Below are positions 50,220 through 59,634 of a stretch of DNA of 64,000 nt, in pieces. A model generated the notes under the pieces. That model did no database searches, was not told where the DNA came from, and worked only from the letters and a program-made list of their open reading frames with translations. Made by a program: the position numbers and the translations under genes. The DNA is from Alkalimonas mucilaginosa. GTDB lineage: Bacteria > Pseudomonadota > Gammaproteobacteria > Enterobacterales > Alteromonadaceae. Positions within the stretch are counted from its first letter, which is position 1; every line of letters starts with the position of its first letter. The stretch lies in contig NZ_JAUGZK010000003.1 in NCBI RefSeq assembly GCF_036327005.1, positions 124,001 to 188,000 of the forward strand. Direction: 5' to 3'.

Positions 50220-50240
50220 CAGGGCGCCGCTGGCGCCCTG
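50220..50240 (-). terminator. Hairpin downstream of ppsA
   Basis: Perfect nine-base arms CAGGGCGCC and GGCGCCCTG around a three-base loop, 11 bases after the ppsA stop. There is no strong U-tract on the minus strand (AAACTG follows), so termination may be partial. Confidence 0.55.
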
Positions 50241-50250
50241 AATTGAGTGA

Positions 50251-52632
50251 TTAAGCTGTGGTACCGTACTTATCTGCCAGATACAGCCAGGTTTCAACCA
50301 CGGTATCCGGATTTAACGAAACACTGTCAATACCCTCTTCCATCAGCCAGGCGGCGAAGTCATCGTGATCGGACGGCCCCTGACCACAAATACCAACGTA
50401 CTTGCCTTCGGCTTTACAAGCCCGGATCGCCATAGACAACAGCTGTTTAATGGCAGGGTTTCGCTCATCAAACAAGTGTGCAATCAGGCCACTGTCCCTA
50501 TCCAACCCCAATGTAAGCTGCGTTAAATCATTGGAGCCAATGGAGAAACCATCAAAGTATTGTAAAAACTCTTTCGCCAGCAAAGCATTGGATGGAAGTT
50601 CACACATCATAATCAAACGCAGGCCATTGTCACCGCGTTTCAGGCCATGGGCCGCCAATAGTTCAGTGACCGCTTTCGCTTCTTCCAATGTGCGGACAAA
50701 AGGGATCATGACTTCTACATTGGTAAAGCCCATCTGATTACGTACCCGCTTCAGAGCTTCAACTTCCAGCGCAAAACAATCACGAAAATCTGCCGAGATA
50801 TAGCGTGAAGCGCCACGAAAGCCAATCATCGGATTTTCTTCATGCGGTTCATAACGTCGGCCACCAATCAGGTTCGCATACTCGTTGGATTTAAAATCCG
50901 ACATCCGTACTATGACTTTTTGCGGTGCAAAGGCGCAAGCCAGCGTGGCAATCCCCTCAGTCAGCTTAGCAATATAAAACTCCGTTGGGCTACTGTAACC
51001 AGCCATAAGCTGATCAATGCTGGCCTTAACTTCACTATCTTGTTGCTGATAATTGAGCAGCGCCTTGGGATGCACCCCTATCATACGGTTAATGATAAAC
51101 TCAAGGCGTGCCAGGCCAACCCCGGCATTGGGCAAACGTGAAAACGCAAAAGCTCTTTCCGGGTTGCCAACGTTCATCATCACTTTCATTGCCAGCTCTG
51201 GCATGCTATCGACACTGGTACTCACCAACTTGTGATCCAGCAAGCCTTGGTACACAAAGCCGGTATCACCTTCAGCGCAGGAGATTGTTACTTCAGCACC
51301 ATCCTGAATCTTCACCGTAGCATCACCACAGCCCACTACAGCAGGAATACCCAACTCACGGGCAATAATAGCAGCATGGCAGGTACGACCGCCACGGTTG
51401 GTCACAATAGCTGCGGCCCGTTTCATAATAGGCTCCCAATCCGGATCCGTCATATCTGTGACCAGCACATCGCCTGGCTGGATCTGATCCATTTGATGGA
51501 TGCCATCCAATACCCGGGCCACACCCGAGCCAATGCGTTGACCAATGGCACGTCCCTCAACCAGCACAGGTCCGGTTTCATTCAACTGAAAACGCTCCAG
51601 CCGGGTTTGATCCTCACGGCTTTTCACGGTTTCAGGACGGGCCTGCACAATATACAGCTGGCCATCAATGCCATCTTTCGCCCACTCAATATCCATCGGC
51701 CGCTGATAATGACGCTCTATGATCATGGCCTGATGCGCCAGTTGTTCTATCTCGGCATCCGTCAGAGAAAAGCGTCGGCGTTGCTCCGCAGGGACATCCT
51801 CCACCAGCACTTGTTTGCCATGCCCTTGCTCGCTGGAATACACCATTTGTACCAGTTTACTACCCAGATTGCGTTTTACCACGGCAGGGCGTCCTGCAGC
51901 CAAGGTTGGCTTGTGCACATAAAACTCATCCGGGTTGACAGCCCCCTGCACTACCATTTCTCCCAAACCAAAGGAGGAGGTAATAAAAACCACATCCTCA
52001 AAACCAGACTCGGTGTCCAGGGTAAACATCACTCCGGAGGAGGCGCAATCTGAACGAACCATGCGCTGAATGCCGGCCGATAAGGCTACTCCACGATGGT
52101 CATACCCCTGATGCACCCGATAAGAAATAGCCCGGTCATTGAAGAGTGATGCAAACACATGCTTAATAGCCACTATGACCGCATCGTAACCACGTACATT
52201 AAGAAAGGTTTCCTGCTGACCGGCAAAAGACGCATCCGGCATGTCCTCAGCAGTAGCCGACGAGCGCACCGCAAACGACAGATCCTGGCCTGTATCAGGG
52301 TGCAACTGCAGGTACGCAGTTTGAATCGCTTGCTCAAAAGCCGCATGAAAAGGAGTCTCGATAATCCATTGTCGAATTTCTGCACCAGCAGCTGCTAATG
52401 CCTGCACGTCGTCAATATTCAGGCTTTCCAGACGCTGATAAATACGTTCATTCAAACCACTTTGCTCAAGAAACTCGTTAAAGGCATCGGCAGTGGTCGC
52501 AAAACCACCAGGTACCTGCACCCCAGCTCCTGCCAGGTTACTGATCATTTCACCTAAGGACGCATTCTTACCACCGACCTGTCCAACATCCTGCATGCCG
52601 AGGTCCTGATACCAACTGACGTAGTTTTGCAC
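50251..52632 (-). CDS. ppsA: Phosphoenolpyruvate synthase
   Basis: A 793-residue enzyme (792 in E. coli) making PEP from pyruvate with ATP, releasing AMP and phosphate, for gluconeogenesis. The N-terminal ATP-binding domain begins YQDLGMQDVGQVGGKNASLG. The swivelling phosphohistidine is in GGRTCHAAIIARELGIPAVVG. The C-terminal PEP-binding barrel has MIGFRGASRYIS, SIGSNDLTQLTLGLDRDSG and GICGQGPSDHDDFA. It is divergent from ppsR, which controls it by reversible phosphorylation of a threonine near the catalytic histidine; the TCH context is intact. Confidence 0.98.
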   Translation of the reverse strand: MQNYVSWYQDLGMQDVGQVGGKNASLGEMISNLAGAGVQVPGGFATTADAFNEFLEQSGLNERIYQRLESLNIDDVQALAAAGAEIRQWIIETPFHAAFEQAIQTAYLQLHPDTGQDLSFAVRSSATAEDMPDASFAGQQETFLNVRGYDAVIVAIKHVFASLFNDRAISYRVHQGYDHRGVALSAGIQRMVRSDCASSGVMFTLDTESGFEDVVFITSSFGLGEMVVQGAVNPDEFYVHKPTLAAGRPAVVKRNLGSKLVQMVYSSEQGHGKQVLVEDVPAEQRRRFSLTDAEIEQLAHQAMIIERHYQRPMDIEWAKDGIDGQLYIVQARPETVKSREDQTRLERFQLNETGPVLVEGRAIGQRIGSGVARVLDGIHQMDQIQPGDVLVTDMTDPDWEPIMKRAAAIVTNRGGRTCHAAIIARELGIPAVVGCGDATVKIQDGAEVTISCAEGDTGFVYQGLLDHKLVSTSVDSMPELAMKVMMNVGNPERAFAFSRLPNAGVGLARLEFIINRMIGVHPKALLNYQQQDSEVKASIDQLMAGYSSPTEFYIAKLTEGIATLACAFAPQKVIVRMSDFKSNEYANLIGGRRYEPHEENPMIGFRGASRYISADFRDCFALEVEALKRVRNQMGFTNVEVMIPFVRTLEEAKAVTELLAAHGLKRGDNGLRLIMMCELPSNALLAKEFLQYFDGFSIGSNDLTQLTLGLDRDSGLIAHLFDERNPAIKQLLSMAIRACKAEGKYVGICGQGPSDHDDFAAWLMEEGIDSVSLNPDTVVETWLYLADKYGTTA

Positions 52633-52776
52633 TGTGATTCTCCATGATTTGTAGCAAGCACTGTAAACTTACATAATGAGTTACATTTTGATTTTACACT
52701 GTGACTGCAGGCAAATAAACTCTTGAGAAAAAGCATTTTTGTCATAGGCTATAACAAACCTTGGTAAGGAGCTCTT

Positions 52777-53586
52777 GTGCGCACAGCATTTTATATCTCT
52801 GATGGCACTGCCATTACATCTGAAGTCTTTGGTCACGCTTTACTTTCGTTGTTCCCAGCCGAGTTTGAGCATGTCACTATTCCATTTATTGAAACAGTCG
52901 CTCAAGCCGAACAAATGAAAATAGTGATCAATGATCGCTTTGCCGCCAGCGGTCAGCGTCCACTGGTATTTCAGACATTTGTGGATGAGGCTCTGCGTGA
53001 TGTGATCCATGGCAGTGAAGGAGTCTGTTACGACTTTCTGGACACCTTTGTCCCCTCGCTACAAAAAGAGCTCGGTATGGAGCCGGTCCCCAAAACTCAT
53101 CGTACCCACAGCATGCACGAGAAAACCTACGACTATCGAATTGATGCTGTGAATTACGCGCTGGCGAATGATGATGGCGCCAATATGAAAGATTTTGATA
53201 AAGCAGATCTTATTCTGGTCGGCGTCAGCCGCTCTGGAAAAACACCAACCAGCCTGTATCTGGCGCTGCAGTATGGCATCAAAGCAGCAAACTACCCTTT
53301 TGTCGACGAAGACATGGATAGGTTAACATTGCCTGATGTGCTAAAGCGTAACAAAAATAAACTATTTGGCTTAACCATCAGTGCGGAACGCTTGAGTGAT
53401 ATTCGCCAACAGCGCCGGGCAAATAGTCGGTATGCTTCACTGGCTCAATGTCGGCTGGAACTTAATGAAGTGGAACAACTGTATCGACGAGAGCAAATCC
53501 CTTTTTTAAACTCATCGCAATTATCCATTGAAGAGATGGCGGCTAAAATTCTGGCCATTACCGGCTTGAAGCGGCACCGCCATTAA
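52777..53586 (+). CDS. ppsR: PEP synthase regulatory protein (kinase/pyrophosphorylase)
   Basis: A 269-residue DUF299 protein that inactivates PEP synthase with ADP and reactivates it with phosphate. It starts at GTG 52777 (VRTAFYISDGTAITSEVFGH) with AAGGAG upstream. The P-loop is GVSRSGKTPTSLYLALQYG at about residues 149-167, followed by the family NYPFVDEDMD. The length matches the family (277). It is divergent from ppsA over 144 bases. Confidence 0.96.
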   Translation: MRTAFYISDGTAITSEVFGHALLSLFPAEFEHVTIPFIETVAQAEQMKIVINDRFAASGQRPLVFQTFVDEALRDVIHGSEGVCYDFLDTFVPSLQKELGMEPVPKTHRTHSMHEKTYDYRIDAVNYALANDDGANMKDFDKADLILVGVSRSGKTPTSLYLALQYGIKAANYPFVDEDMDRLTLPDVLKRNKNKLFGLTISAERLSDIRQQRRANSRYASLAQCRLELNEVEQLYRREQIPFLNSSQLSIEEMAAKILAITGLKRHRH

Positions 53587-53588
53587 AA

Positions 53589-53610
53589 AGCTCTGGCATG
53601 TGCCAGAGCT
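53589..53610. terminator. Terminator shared by ppsR and DAHP synthase
   Basis: Ten-base arms AGCTCTGGCA and TGCCAGAGCT with a minimal loop, three bases past the ppsR stop. Six T follow at 53615-53620, and A residues precede it for the convergent gene. Confidence 0.8.
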
Positions 53611-53639
53611 GATATTTTTTGCAAGCAATGCGGTAGAGC

Positions 53640-54989
53640 TTACACCGAACCGTTGCGTAAACTGTCGGCAATTAAAAATGCCAGTTCCAGCACCTGATCA
53701 GAGTTCAGGCGGGGATCGCATTGCGTAAAGTAACGCTGCGCTAAGTCTTGCTCACTCAAGCCATAGGCGCCACCGGTACACTCCGTGACATGCTCACCGG
53801 TCATTTCCAGATGAATACCACCAGCATGAGTCCCTTCAGCCTGATGCACCGCAAAAAACTGCCGTATTTCACGTAAAATAGCTTCGAAATCACGGGTTTT
53901 GTAGTTATTACTGGCTTTGACCGTGTTGCCATGCATTGGATCGGAGCTCCAAACCACCTTTCGGCCTTCACTTTGCACGCGGCGTACCAACTGCGGCAGC
54001 TTTTCAGCCAGATTATCAGCTCCCATCCGGGTAATCAGCGTCAATCGACCGGCCTTATTGTCCGGGTTCAGCGCATCAATTAAGCGAATTAGTTCATCAC
54101 CATCAATGCCAGGGCCAACTTTCACCCCTACCGGGTTATGAATACCACGGAAAAACTCAATATGAGCGTGATCCAACTGCCGGGTTCGCTCACCTATCCA
54201 TACCATATGGGCAGAGCAATCGTACCAGTCACCAGTCAGTGAATCCCGGCGCGTTAAAGCTTCTTCGTAATTTAACAGTAAAGCTTCATGCGAGGTATAA
54301 AGCTGCGTTTCACGAATGGATGGTGCTGTTTGTGAAGTAATGCCACAGACTTCCATAAAGCGCAGAGCTTCCTGAATGCGCTGCGAAATATCCTGATAGC
54401 GCTCTTTCAGTGGGTTGCTCTCAACAAAACTCATATTCCAGCGGTTGACCTGATGCAAGTCGGCCAGGCCCCCTTGTGCAAAAGCACGTAGCAAATTCAG
54501 CGAAGCTGCCGAGTGGTGGTAAGCAGTCACCAGCCGGTTCGGGTCTGGCCTGCGGGCTTCGGCAGTAAACTCGGAAGCATTAATGATATCCCCACGGTAA
54601 CTGGGTAAGCTAACCCCATCTATGGTTTCCAGATCACTTGAACGCGGCTTGGCATACTGCCCTGCCATCCGGGCCACTTTCACGACCGGACTGCGGCCAG
54701 CGAAAGTCAGTACCACCGCCATTTGCAGTAATACTTTGAAGGTATCGCGAATTTTAGGGGCATGAAAATCAGCAAAGCTTTCCGCACAATCACCGCCCTG
54801 CAACAAAAAAGCTTCGCCATTGGCAACTTGCGCCAACTGGCTAAACAAATCCCGCGTTTCCTGTGCGAAAACTAAAGGCGGGTACTTCTGCAATTGCTGC
54901 TCTATTTGTGCCACCAGGGCTTGATCCTGATACTTTGGCTGCTGCTGAATAGGGAAATTCCTCCAGCTTTGCGGCGTCCATAAACTCAC
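53640..54989 (-). CDS. Class II 3-deoxy-7-phosphoheptulonate (DAHP) synthase
   Basis: A 449-residue plant-type DAHP synthase joining PEP and erythrose-4-phosphate, the first shikimate-pathway step. Class II hallmarks are LWTPQSWRNFPIQQQPKY, GEAFLLQGGDCAESFADF (metal-binding Cys), VVKVARMAGQYAKPRSS, RVVWSSDPMHGNT-like KVVWSSDPMHGNTVK, and GGIHLEMTGEHVTECTGG. It is unrelated in sequence to the class I AroF/G/H of E. coli. It is a lone gene; regulation cannot be read from the upstream 130 bases. Confidence 0.95.
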   Translation of the reverse strand: MSLWTPQSWRNFPIQQQPKYQDQALVAQIEQQLQKYPPLVFAQETRDLFSQLAQVANGEAFLLQGGDCAESFADFHAPKIRDTFKVLLQMAVVLTFAGRSPVVKVARMAGQYAKPRSSDLETIDGVSLPSYRGDIINASEFTAEARRPDPNRLVTAYHHSAASLNLLRAFAQGGLADLHQVNRWNMSFVESNPLKERYQDISQRIQEALRFMEVCGITSQTAPSIRETQLYTSHEALLLNYEEALTRRDSLTGDWYDCSAHMVWIGERTRQLDHAHIEFFRGIHNPVGVKVGPGIDGDELIRLIDALNPDNKAGRLTLITRMGADNLAEKLPQLVRRVQSEGRKVVWSSDPMHGNTVKASNNYKTRDFEAILREIRQFFAVHQAEGTHAGGIHLEMTGEHVTECTGGAYGLSEQDLAQRYFTQCDPRLNSDQVLELAFLIADSLRNGSV

Positions 54990-55122
54990 GTGCTTATCCT
55001 CATTGCTTGACTTCGAATCACTGGTTACAAAGTAAATTTATTACCGATGAAAAGCAATCTTTACGGCTAAATAAACTGTCTATATGCTATTCCAGATTGT
55101 TTTAGTAATAAAATTACCAAAA

Positions 55123-55593
55123 TTAGCGCTGACGTGGCGCCATTTCCGCCAGTAAAGCCTTGCTACCCTGCTCAATAAGATCCAATACCCGCTCAAAACC
55201 ACGACTTCCGCCATAGTATGGATCAGGCACTTCTTTGCACTGCGCAAAATCCGGGTGTCGGTGCAAAAAAAGTTGCAGTTTATGCTGGTACTGTTCAGGA
55301 CAGCGTCGCTGGAGATCAGCCAGGTTTTGCAGATCCATGGCAAAAATAAAATCATAATAAGCAAAATCAGCATCTTTCACTGGTCGTGAGCGGATCCCGC
55401 TGAAGTTGTAACCTCGCTCCTTACCAACAGCAAGGCTTCTGTTATCTGGTGCAGCACCCTGGTGATAAGCGCTGGTCCCTGCCGATTCGACCTCGACCGG
55501 CAGCTTTTGCAGCTGAGCCATCTGGCGAAAAACCGCGTGCGCAGTTGGTGAGCGGCAAATATTGCCAAGGCAAACAAAAAGTACTTTAATCAT
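55123..55593 (-). CDS. Low-molecular-weight protein tyrosine phosphatase
   Basis: A 156-residue LMW-PTP. The catalytic P-loop VLFVCLGNICRSPTAHAVF is at the N-terminus (nucleophile Cys, then Arg), and the general-acid loop is VPDPYYGGSRGFERVLDLIE near residue 120. The first ATG gives MIKVLFVCLGN, the standard start. Members of this form act on capsule-related kinases or are stand-alone; there is no kinase or polysaccharide gene nearby, so the partner is unknown. Confidence 0.94.
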   Translation of the reverse strand: MIKVLFVCLGNICRSPTAHAVFRQMAQLQKLPVEVESAGTSAYHQGAAPDNRSLAVGKERGYNFSGIRSRPVKDADFAYYDFIFAMDLQNLADLQRRCPEQYQHKLQLFLHRHPDFAQCKEVPDPYYGGSRGFERVLDLIEQGSKALLAEMAPRQR

Positions 55594-55778
55594 CCGACTC
55601 TAACCCCATCAAAACCAGCAGCATTTTACCATGAGCCAGGCTTTAACAATATGCTTGAACTGAATGACCTATACCGAAGATGCCTGCTCGATGGCAAGGC
55701 TTGCAATCGCACATACAAAAGGTTAATACTATGTGTAAATAATAGTATCTTTGGCCTAGCCACTCAAAAGGATCGCGC

Positions 55779-56447
55779 ATGGACTCATTTCACCGGCTAA
55801 TTGTTGTTACCGACCGAGAGCAAACATCCAACCTTTCTTTACTTGCCGACTCTATCCACCTGAAAGTAGAACAAGTTGGCAGACAAGAGTTTGAACAGAA
55901 AATGTTTCCTGGCAACGCATTAATTGCCTACCCATTCGTTGGCCGACAGTTGGGTAAACGAGGCATCCCGGACGATCTGGTTCAGGGTATGTCTAAAGGG
56001 TCTCTGTTTCTTTATCAGGTAGAGCGTAGTTTTGCAGACCCTAACTTTGCGCTGAATATTGGTATTCGGGGGCTTATCTACCGGGATGAACAACTTGATA
56101 GGGTTTTAACCGCTCTAAAAGCTATGATGGCCGGTGAACTGTACTTCCCACGAGCTATTATGTCCGCCATGGTGGATGAAGTTTTACAACAACGATTCAA
56201 GCAAGGGTTTAATGCGGATGCTCTGACAGCCATTCAATTGCTTACCCGGCAGGAAAAGCGCATCATTCATTTAGTTGCCGAGGGATCGCGCAATAAAGAA
56301 ATAGCTTTGACTCTCAATATTAGTGCCCACACAGTCAAAGCTCATTTATCTTCTATTTTTCGCAAAACCAAGTCCAGAAACCGGGTTGAGTTACTGCGTT
56401 GGATACAGCAATCAAACCCGGTGCAATCCTTATCTTTAACCCATTAG
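55779..56447 (+). CDS. csgD: CsgD-type LuxR-family regulator of curli
   Basis: A 222-residue transcription factor. Residues 1-135 form a receiver-like domain without a clear phosphorylation aspartate motif (LIVVTDREQTSNLSLLADSI, then KAMMAGELYFPRAIMSAMVD). Residues 150-215 are the LuxR-type HTH (LLTRQEKRIIHLVAEGSRNK, then EIALTLNISAHTVKAHLSSI). Layout and the RGECYF-like GELYFPRAIM segment match E. coli CsgD (216 residues), which activates csgBA. The ATG has AAAGGA upstream. It converges on csgG, with the two stops overlapping by four bases. Confidence 0.88.
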   Translation: MDSFHRLIVVTDREQTSNLSLLADSIHLKVEQVGRQEFEQKMFPGNALIAYPFVGRQLGKRGIPDDLVQGMSKGSLFLYQVERSFADPNFALNIGIRGLIYRDEQLDRVLTALKAMMAGELYFPRAIMSAMVDEVLQQRFKQGFNADALTAIQLLTRQEKRIIHLVAEGSRNKEIALTLNISAHTVKAHLSSIFRKTKSRNRVELLRWIQQSNPVQSLSLTH

Positions 56448-57229
56448 ATGGCATTGGCACTTTCTGACGTACCTGCCCGCCAGAAACCGCGCTGCACACC
56501 TTTCTCAATTAAGTCAGCAACGGCAGTTTCCATAGCCTGGCGCACAGAAAATTGCACAGGCTCATTGGTAGAAAAGCCGGTTTCCATTTCAGCCAGCCGA
56601 TCAACGGCAACGTAACGGAACAACCCCGCCCGCATTTCATGCGAAAAGACTTTTTTGGTAGCAGATACTGATAACAAAACCTGGCCGGTATGCACATCCA
56701 CTGCGCGCAAATAGACGGTCACCTGATCTTCACGAAACAGTTCCGAAGCGCCAATACCAAAATACTCAACCCCAAAACCGCCTGTGGTTAAATTGGTTTC
56801 ATAGCTGATAATTCCCCCTTCAAACAACAACCTGGCTTCACGTAATGGCGGTAAATCCTGTCCAGTGCGGCTGGAACCGTGGATTTTACGCTCAGTCAGC
56901 AGGTTTTGCAGCCCTTCTCGCTCCAGTGGCGCAAACCAACCAGTATCCAGCAAAATCTGCATCAGCATCGAGGTTGCCCCTTGAGTGACAGCAGTCGAGA
57001 AACTTGAAACGTTGGCTTGCGGCTTATACTGGCCTGTCTGGTCTCTAAAGGAATAGACCGATACCGGGATGGCATGCTGAGGTCGTGGTTGTTGCCATAA
57101 TTGCTGCATCAGATTGCTGGGTTTATCTACTTCAGCAGGGCTAATATGAAAGCGGGGCTTTGGCATGGCCGAGCAACCGGCAAGGACCAGCACTGTGGCT
57201 AAGGCAATAATTTTATGCATATTAGCCAC
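56444..57229 (-). CDS. csgG: Curli secretion channel lipoprotein
   Basis: A 261-residue outer-membrane lipoprotein forming the nonameric curlin export pore. The signal ends in the lipobox LAGC (Cys19), and the mature part starts SAMPKPRFHISPAEV. Family segments are IPVSVYSFRDQTGQYKPQ, FSTAVTQGATSMLMQILLDT, WFAPLEREGLQNLLTERKI and the transmembrane-hairpin part around TNLTTGGFGVEYFGIGAS. It ends VADLIEKGVQRGFWRA and has a length close to E. coli CsgG (277). Its start overlaps the csgF stop by eight bases. Confidence 0.95.
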   Translation of the reverse strand: MANMHKIIALATVLVLAGCSAMPKPRFHISPAEVDKPSNLMQQLWQQPRPQHAIPVSVYSFRDQTGQYKPQANVSSFSTAVTQGATSMLMQILLDTGWFAPLEREGLQNLLTERKIHGSSRTGQDLPPLREARLLFEGGIISYETNLTTGGFGVEYFGIGASELFREDQVTVYLRAVDVHTGQVLLSVSATKKVFSHEMRAGLFRYVAVDRLAEMETGFSTNEPVQFSVRQAMETAVADLIEKGVQRGFWRAGTSESANAI

Positions 57230-57596
57230 CTATACTCGGGATGCTTAAAATAGTGATTTCACCAGTAATTTGGTTGGTGATCTGCACCCGGATGCTGCCA
57301 TCAGCGCCGGTAGAAACATCCACCAAAAACTCACCTGTATCATACACCCCATCCACCAGATCACCATCGGCAATACGACGCGTTAGAGTATTGATGATAT
57401 TACGCTCAAGTGCTTCTCTGAACTTATCGACAAAGTTTTTTTCCGCTCTGGCAGGTTGATGTATCTGCGCTTTTTGCAATAAAAAAGCACCGTTCAACGG
57501 GTTGCCGCCAAAGCTGGGGTTAATCGGAGTATAAACCAACTCAGTACCATGAGCCGCGCCCATGATAAAGGGTAAGAATAACAACTTATACTTCAT
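57222..57596 (-). CDS. csgF: Curli assembly protein CsgF
   Basis: About 124 residues. The start at 57596 (MKYKLLFLPFIMGAAHG) is six bases after AAAGGA, better placed than an ATG two codons upstream or an open frame reaching far back into csgE. After the signal peptide comes TELVYTPINPSFGGNPLNGA, the conserved CsgG-contacting and amyloid-guiding segment (TPxNPxFGGNP). The end has VQITNQITGEITILSIPS. CsgF caps the CsgG pore outside the cell and couples nucleation by CsgB. Confidence 0.95.
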   Translation of the reverse strand: MKYKLLFLPFIMGAAHGTELVYTPINPSFGGNPLNGAFLLQKAQIHQPARAEKNFVDKFREALERNIINTLTRRIADGDLVDGVYDTGEFLVDVSTGADGSIRVQITNQITGEITILSIPSIGG

Positions 57597-57606
57597 GGTC
57601 ATTCCT

Positions 57607-57993
57607 TTAAAAAAATTCATCGGCTGATTCGCCGAGAATACGATCTGCTTGTATTCGGGCCAGCTCGGTAAGACTCTGTAACACCGCCTGCTCAGCAGTT
57701 TCTTTAACATCGTTGTAGCGCCTGCCAAAGTAGGTCTGATAAATCTTTCTGTCGTTCATTTCAACCCACAATACAGTTCCGGCCTGAGGATACACCTGCT
57801 CATAGATAACGACAGTAATGTTGTCTGTTGCCGGTATATCACGCCAGTAACCCGAATAGTAAAAGACAAAATCTTTACCAAAACGAGTGACCGTCCGGTC
57901 GAGCACCAGGCCCCCCAATGTGATGTCCCTGGACATCACTGTTGCAGGAAATGAGGTTAGAACGAGCAACAGCAGGTAAATTAGTATTTTCAT
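57607..57993 (-). CDS. csgE: Curli production assembly/transport protein CsgE
   Basis: A 128-residue periplasmic specificity factor that plugs CsgG and directs curlins. Signal peptide MKILIYLLLLVLTSFPATVM; the mature part matches CsgE: SRDITLGGLVLDRTVTRFGK, DFVFYYSGYWRDIP, ITVVIYEQVYPQAGTVLWVE and a helical end (AEQAVLQSLTELARIQADRI). It lies 47 bases after the csgA-like gene and 10 before csgF, so it is part of one minus-strand curli operon. Confidence 0.95.
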   Translation of the reverse strand: MKILIYLLLLVLTSFPATVMSRDITLGGLVLDRTVTRFGKDFVFYYSGYWRDIPATDNITVVIYEQVYPQAGTVLWVEMNDRKIYQTYFGRRYNDVKETAEQAVLQSLTELARIQADRILGESADEFF

Positions 57994-58040
57994 AAGGGCA
58001 TAAAGGCGGCCGAAGCCGCCTGATCTACTTCAATAACGGA

Positions 58041-59591
58041 TTAATGCTGAATGACGGTAGCCGTATTGAAATCACCAACCTGGGTCACTGTCATCATATT
58101 ACCAGAGCCCATTTGTGAGCCCATAACCAGGTTATCATTACCTAATTGGCTAATAGATACCAGACCGGCATTACCACCTTGCACAAAAGAAGGGCCTGTA
58201 TCACCAGTTACCCAGTTGCCTGCGCCGATTTGTGTAATGTTCATCACATTATCACTGCCAGCTAGCAGCACATCGATCAGGTTAAAGTCACCTTGCTGTT
58301 GTGCCATAAATTGTTGATCAAACAAGATACCGGCACCAGTGGCAACCACTTCATTAAAGTCACCTGACTGCTCGATGCTAAACTGATTGTCAGCGCCCAT
58401 AAATTCAACATAAGCAAAGTTCTCTACGCCATCCTGATGGATGTCAATGACGTTGTCAAAACCAAACTCAACATTGGCTAGCGCATAGTTATCACTACCA
58501 TATTGTTCAATGCTAATGGTGTTGTTGTAGCCAAAAGCTGCAGCACCAGCATAGTTAAACTCGCCTTCGCTGTGAATAAAAGCCTGGTTCATACCGCCGT
58601 CCAGAACCACTTCACCGACATTCTGACTGCCATCCTGGTAAATTTCGATATCATGGCTGTCACCAAAGGTCGCGAAGAAAGCGACGTTTGCACTCCCCTG
58701 CTGCCATACATCAACCAGGTTATCATTACCCGTTACCCCAATAGGCGCATCCACTTCGTTGCCCACACCTTCTTGTTGTACCCAGATGGTATTATCAACG
58801 CCAGCCAATGGTTCCAGGATGAACACGTTCTGTGAGCCACTCTGGTATACATCAACCAAGTTATTCTCACCACTGACATCAAAGGCAATAAAGGCGTTGT
58901 CATTACCAGACTGCTGAATATAGAAGGTATTATTATCACCATTCACACCCACAACACCACCAACGTTGCCATCACCAAACTGCGCAACCTCCATGAGGTT
59001 ACCATCACCAGTCAGTTGAAACATGCCTGATTCGTTAAAGCTGCCTTCCTGAACGCTGAACAACTCATTGTTATTTCCGTTAAAGCCAGCATTGGTCCAG
59101 TTCGCATCGCCGTCCTGATGCAGTTCGACAAAATTTGCATCGCCACTGAGTAGAATGGTCGCTTCATTTTGATCACCATTCTGGAAAACAGCCGCATCGT
59201 TCACATCACCTGTAATGGCGATTTCAGCCACATTCCAGAAGCCACTCTGAGTAACGGTAGCAGTGTTTTCATTGCCGTCAATATCTACAAAAGCAATGTG
59301 CCAATCATCTAATTGTTCGATACGGATCCAGTTGTCTTCACCAGCACTGAATGCATACCCCTCATGCCAGACACCATCCTGATTAAGTTCGGTGTTGTTA
59401 AGTGCACCATCCTGATCAACGATAGCCAGGTTAATGCTACCTCTTTGCTCAACAAAAGCTTCATTCCCCTCCAATACACCCGCGACCGATGTTTGCACAA
59501 CGATCGCTTCGTTATCTGCCATTGCTGTACCGGTAAATGCCAGCGCGATAGCCATTCCCAGAATATGTTTACGTGGATTTTTGTAACTCAT
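58041..59591 (-). CDS. csgA: Giant CsgA-like curlin subunit
   Basis: About 516 residues from the start at 59591 (MSYKNPRKHILGMAIALAFT, signal peptide ending TAMA); an upstream extension overlapping csgB is rejected. The mature part is about 21 repeats of 22-24 residues of the form N-x-h-x-h-x-Q-x-G-x-x-N-x-x-x-h-x-x-x-G, for example NTATVTQSGFWNVAEIAITG and NDAAVFQNGDQNEATILLSG. E. coli CsgA has five such repeats in 151 residues. Spacings vary slightly, several gatekeeper-like Asp/Glu are present, and the protein is strongly acidic. It should form a long cross-beta solenoid secreted by CsgG. It is flanked by csgB (43 bases before) and csgE. Confidence 0.9.
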   Translation of the reverse strand: MSYKNPRKHILGMAIALAFTGTAMADNEAIVVQTSVAGVLEGNEAFVEQRGSINLAIVDQDGALNNTELNQDGVWHEGYAFSAGEDNWIRIEQLDDWHIAFVDIDGNENTATVTQSGFWNVAEIAITGDVNDAAVFQNGDQNEATILLSGDANFVELHQDGDANWTNAGFNGNNNELFSVQEGSFNESGMFQLTGDGNLMEVAQFGDGNVGGVVGVNGDNNTFYIQQSGNDNAFIAFDVSGENNLVDVYQSGSQNVFILEPLAGVDNTIWVQQEGVGNEVDAPIGVTGNDNLVDVWQQGSANVAFFATFGDSHDIEIYQDGSQNVGEVVLDGGMNQAFIHSEGEFNYAGAAAFGYNNTISIEQYGSDNYALANVEFGFDNVIDIHQDGVENFAYVEFMGADNQFSIEQSGDFNEVVATGAGILFDQQFMAQQQGDFNLIDVLLAGSDNVMNITQIGAGNWVTGDTGPSFVQGGNAGLVSISQLGNDNLVMGSQMGSGNMMTVTQVGDFNTATVIQH

Positions 59592-59634
59592 TATAGGTTC
59601 TCCATACTTTATTATTGTCACTTCTCTTGTAAAA

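Noticed and set aside
51232..52053. 273-codon open frame antisense to ppsA
   Set aside because: It lies wholly within the conserved ppsA coding sequence and shows no protein-family features; a codon-usage shadow.
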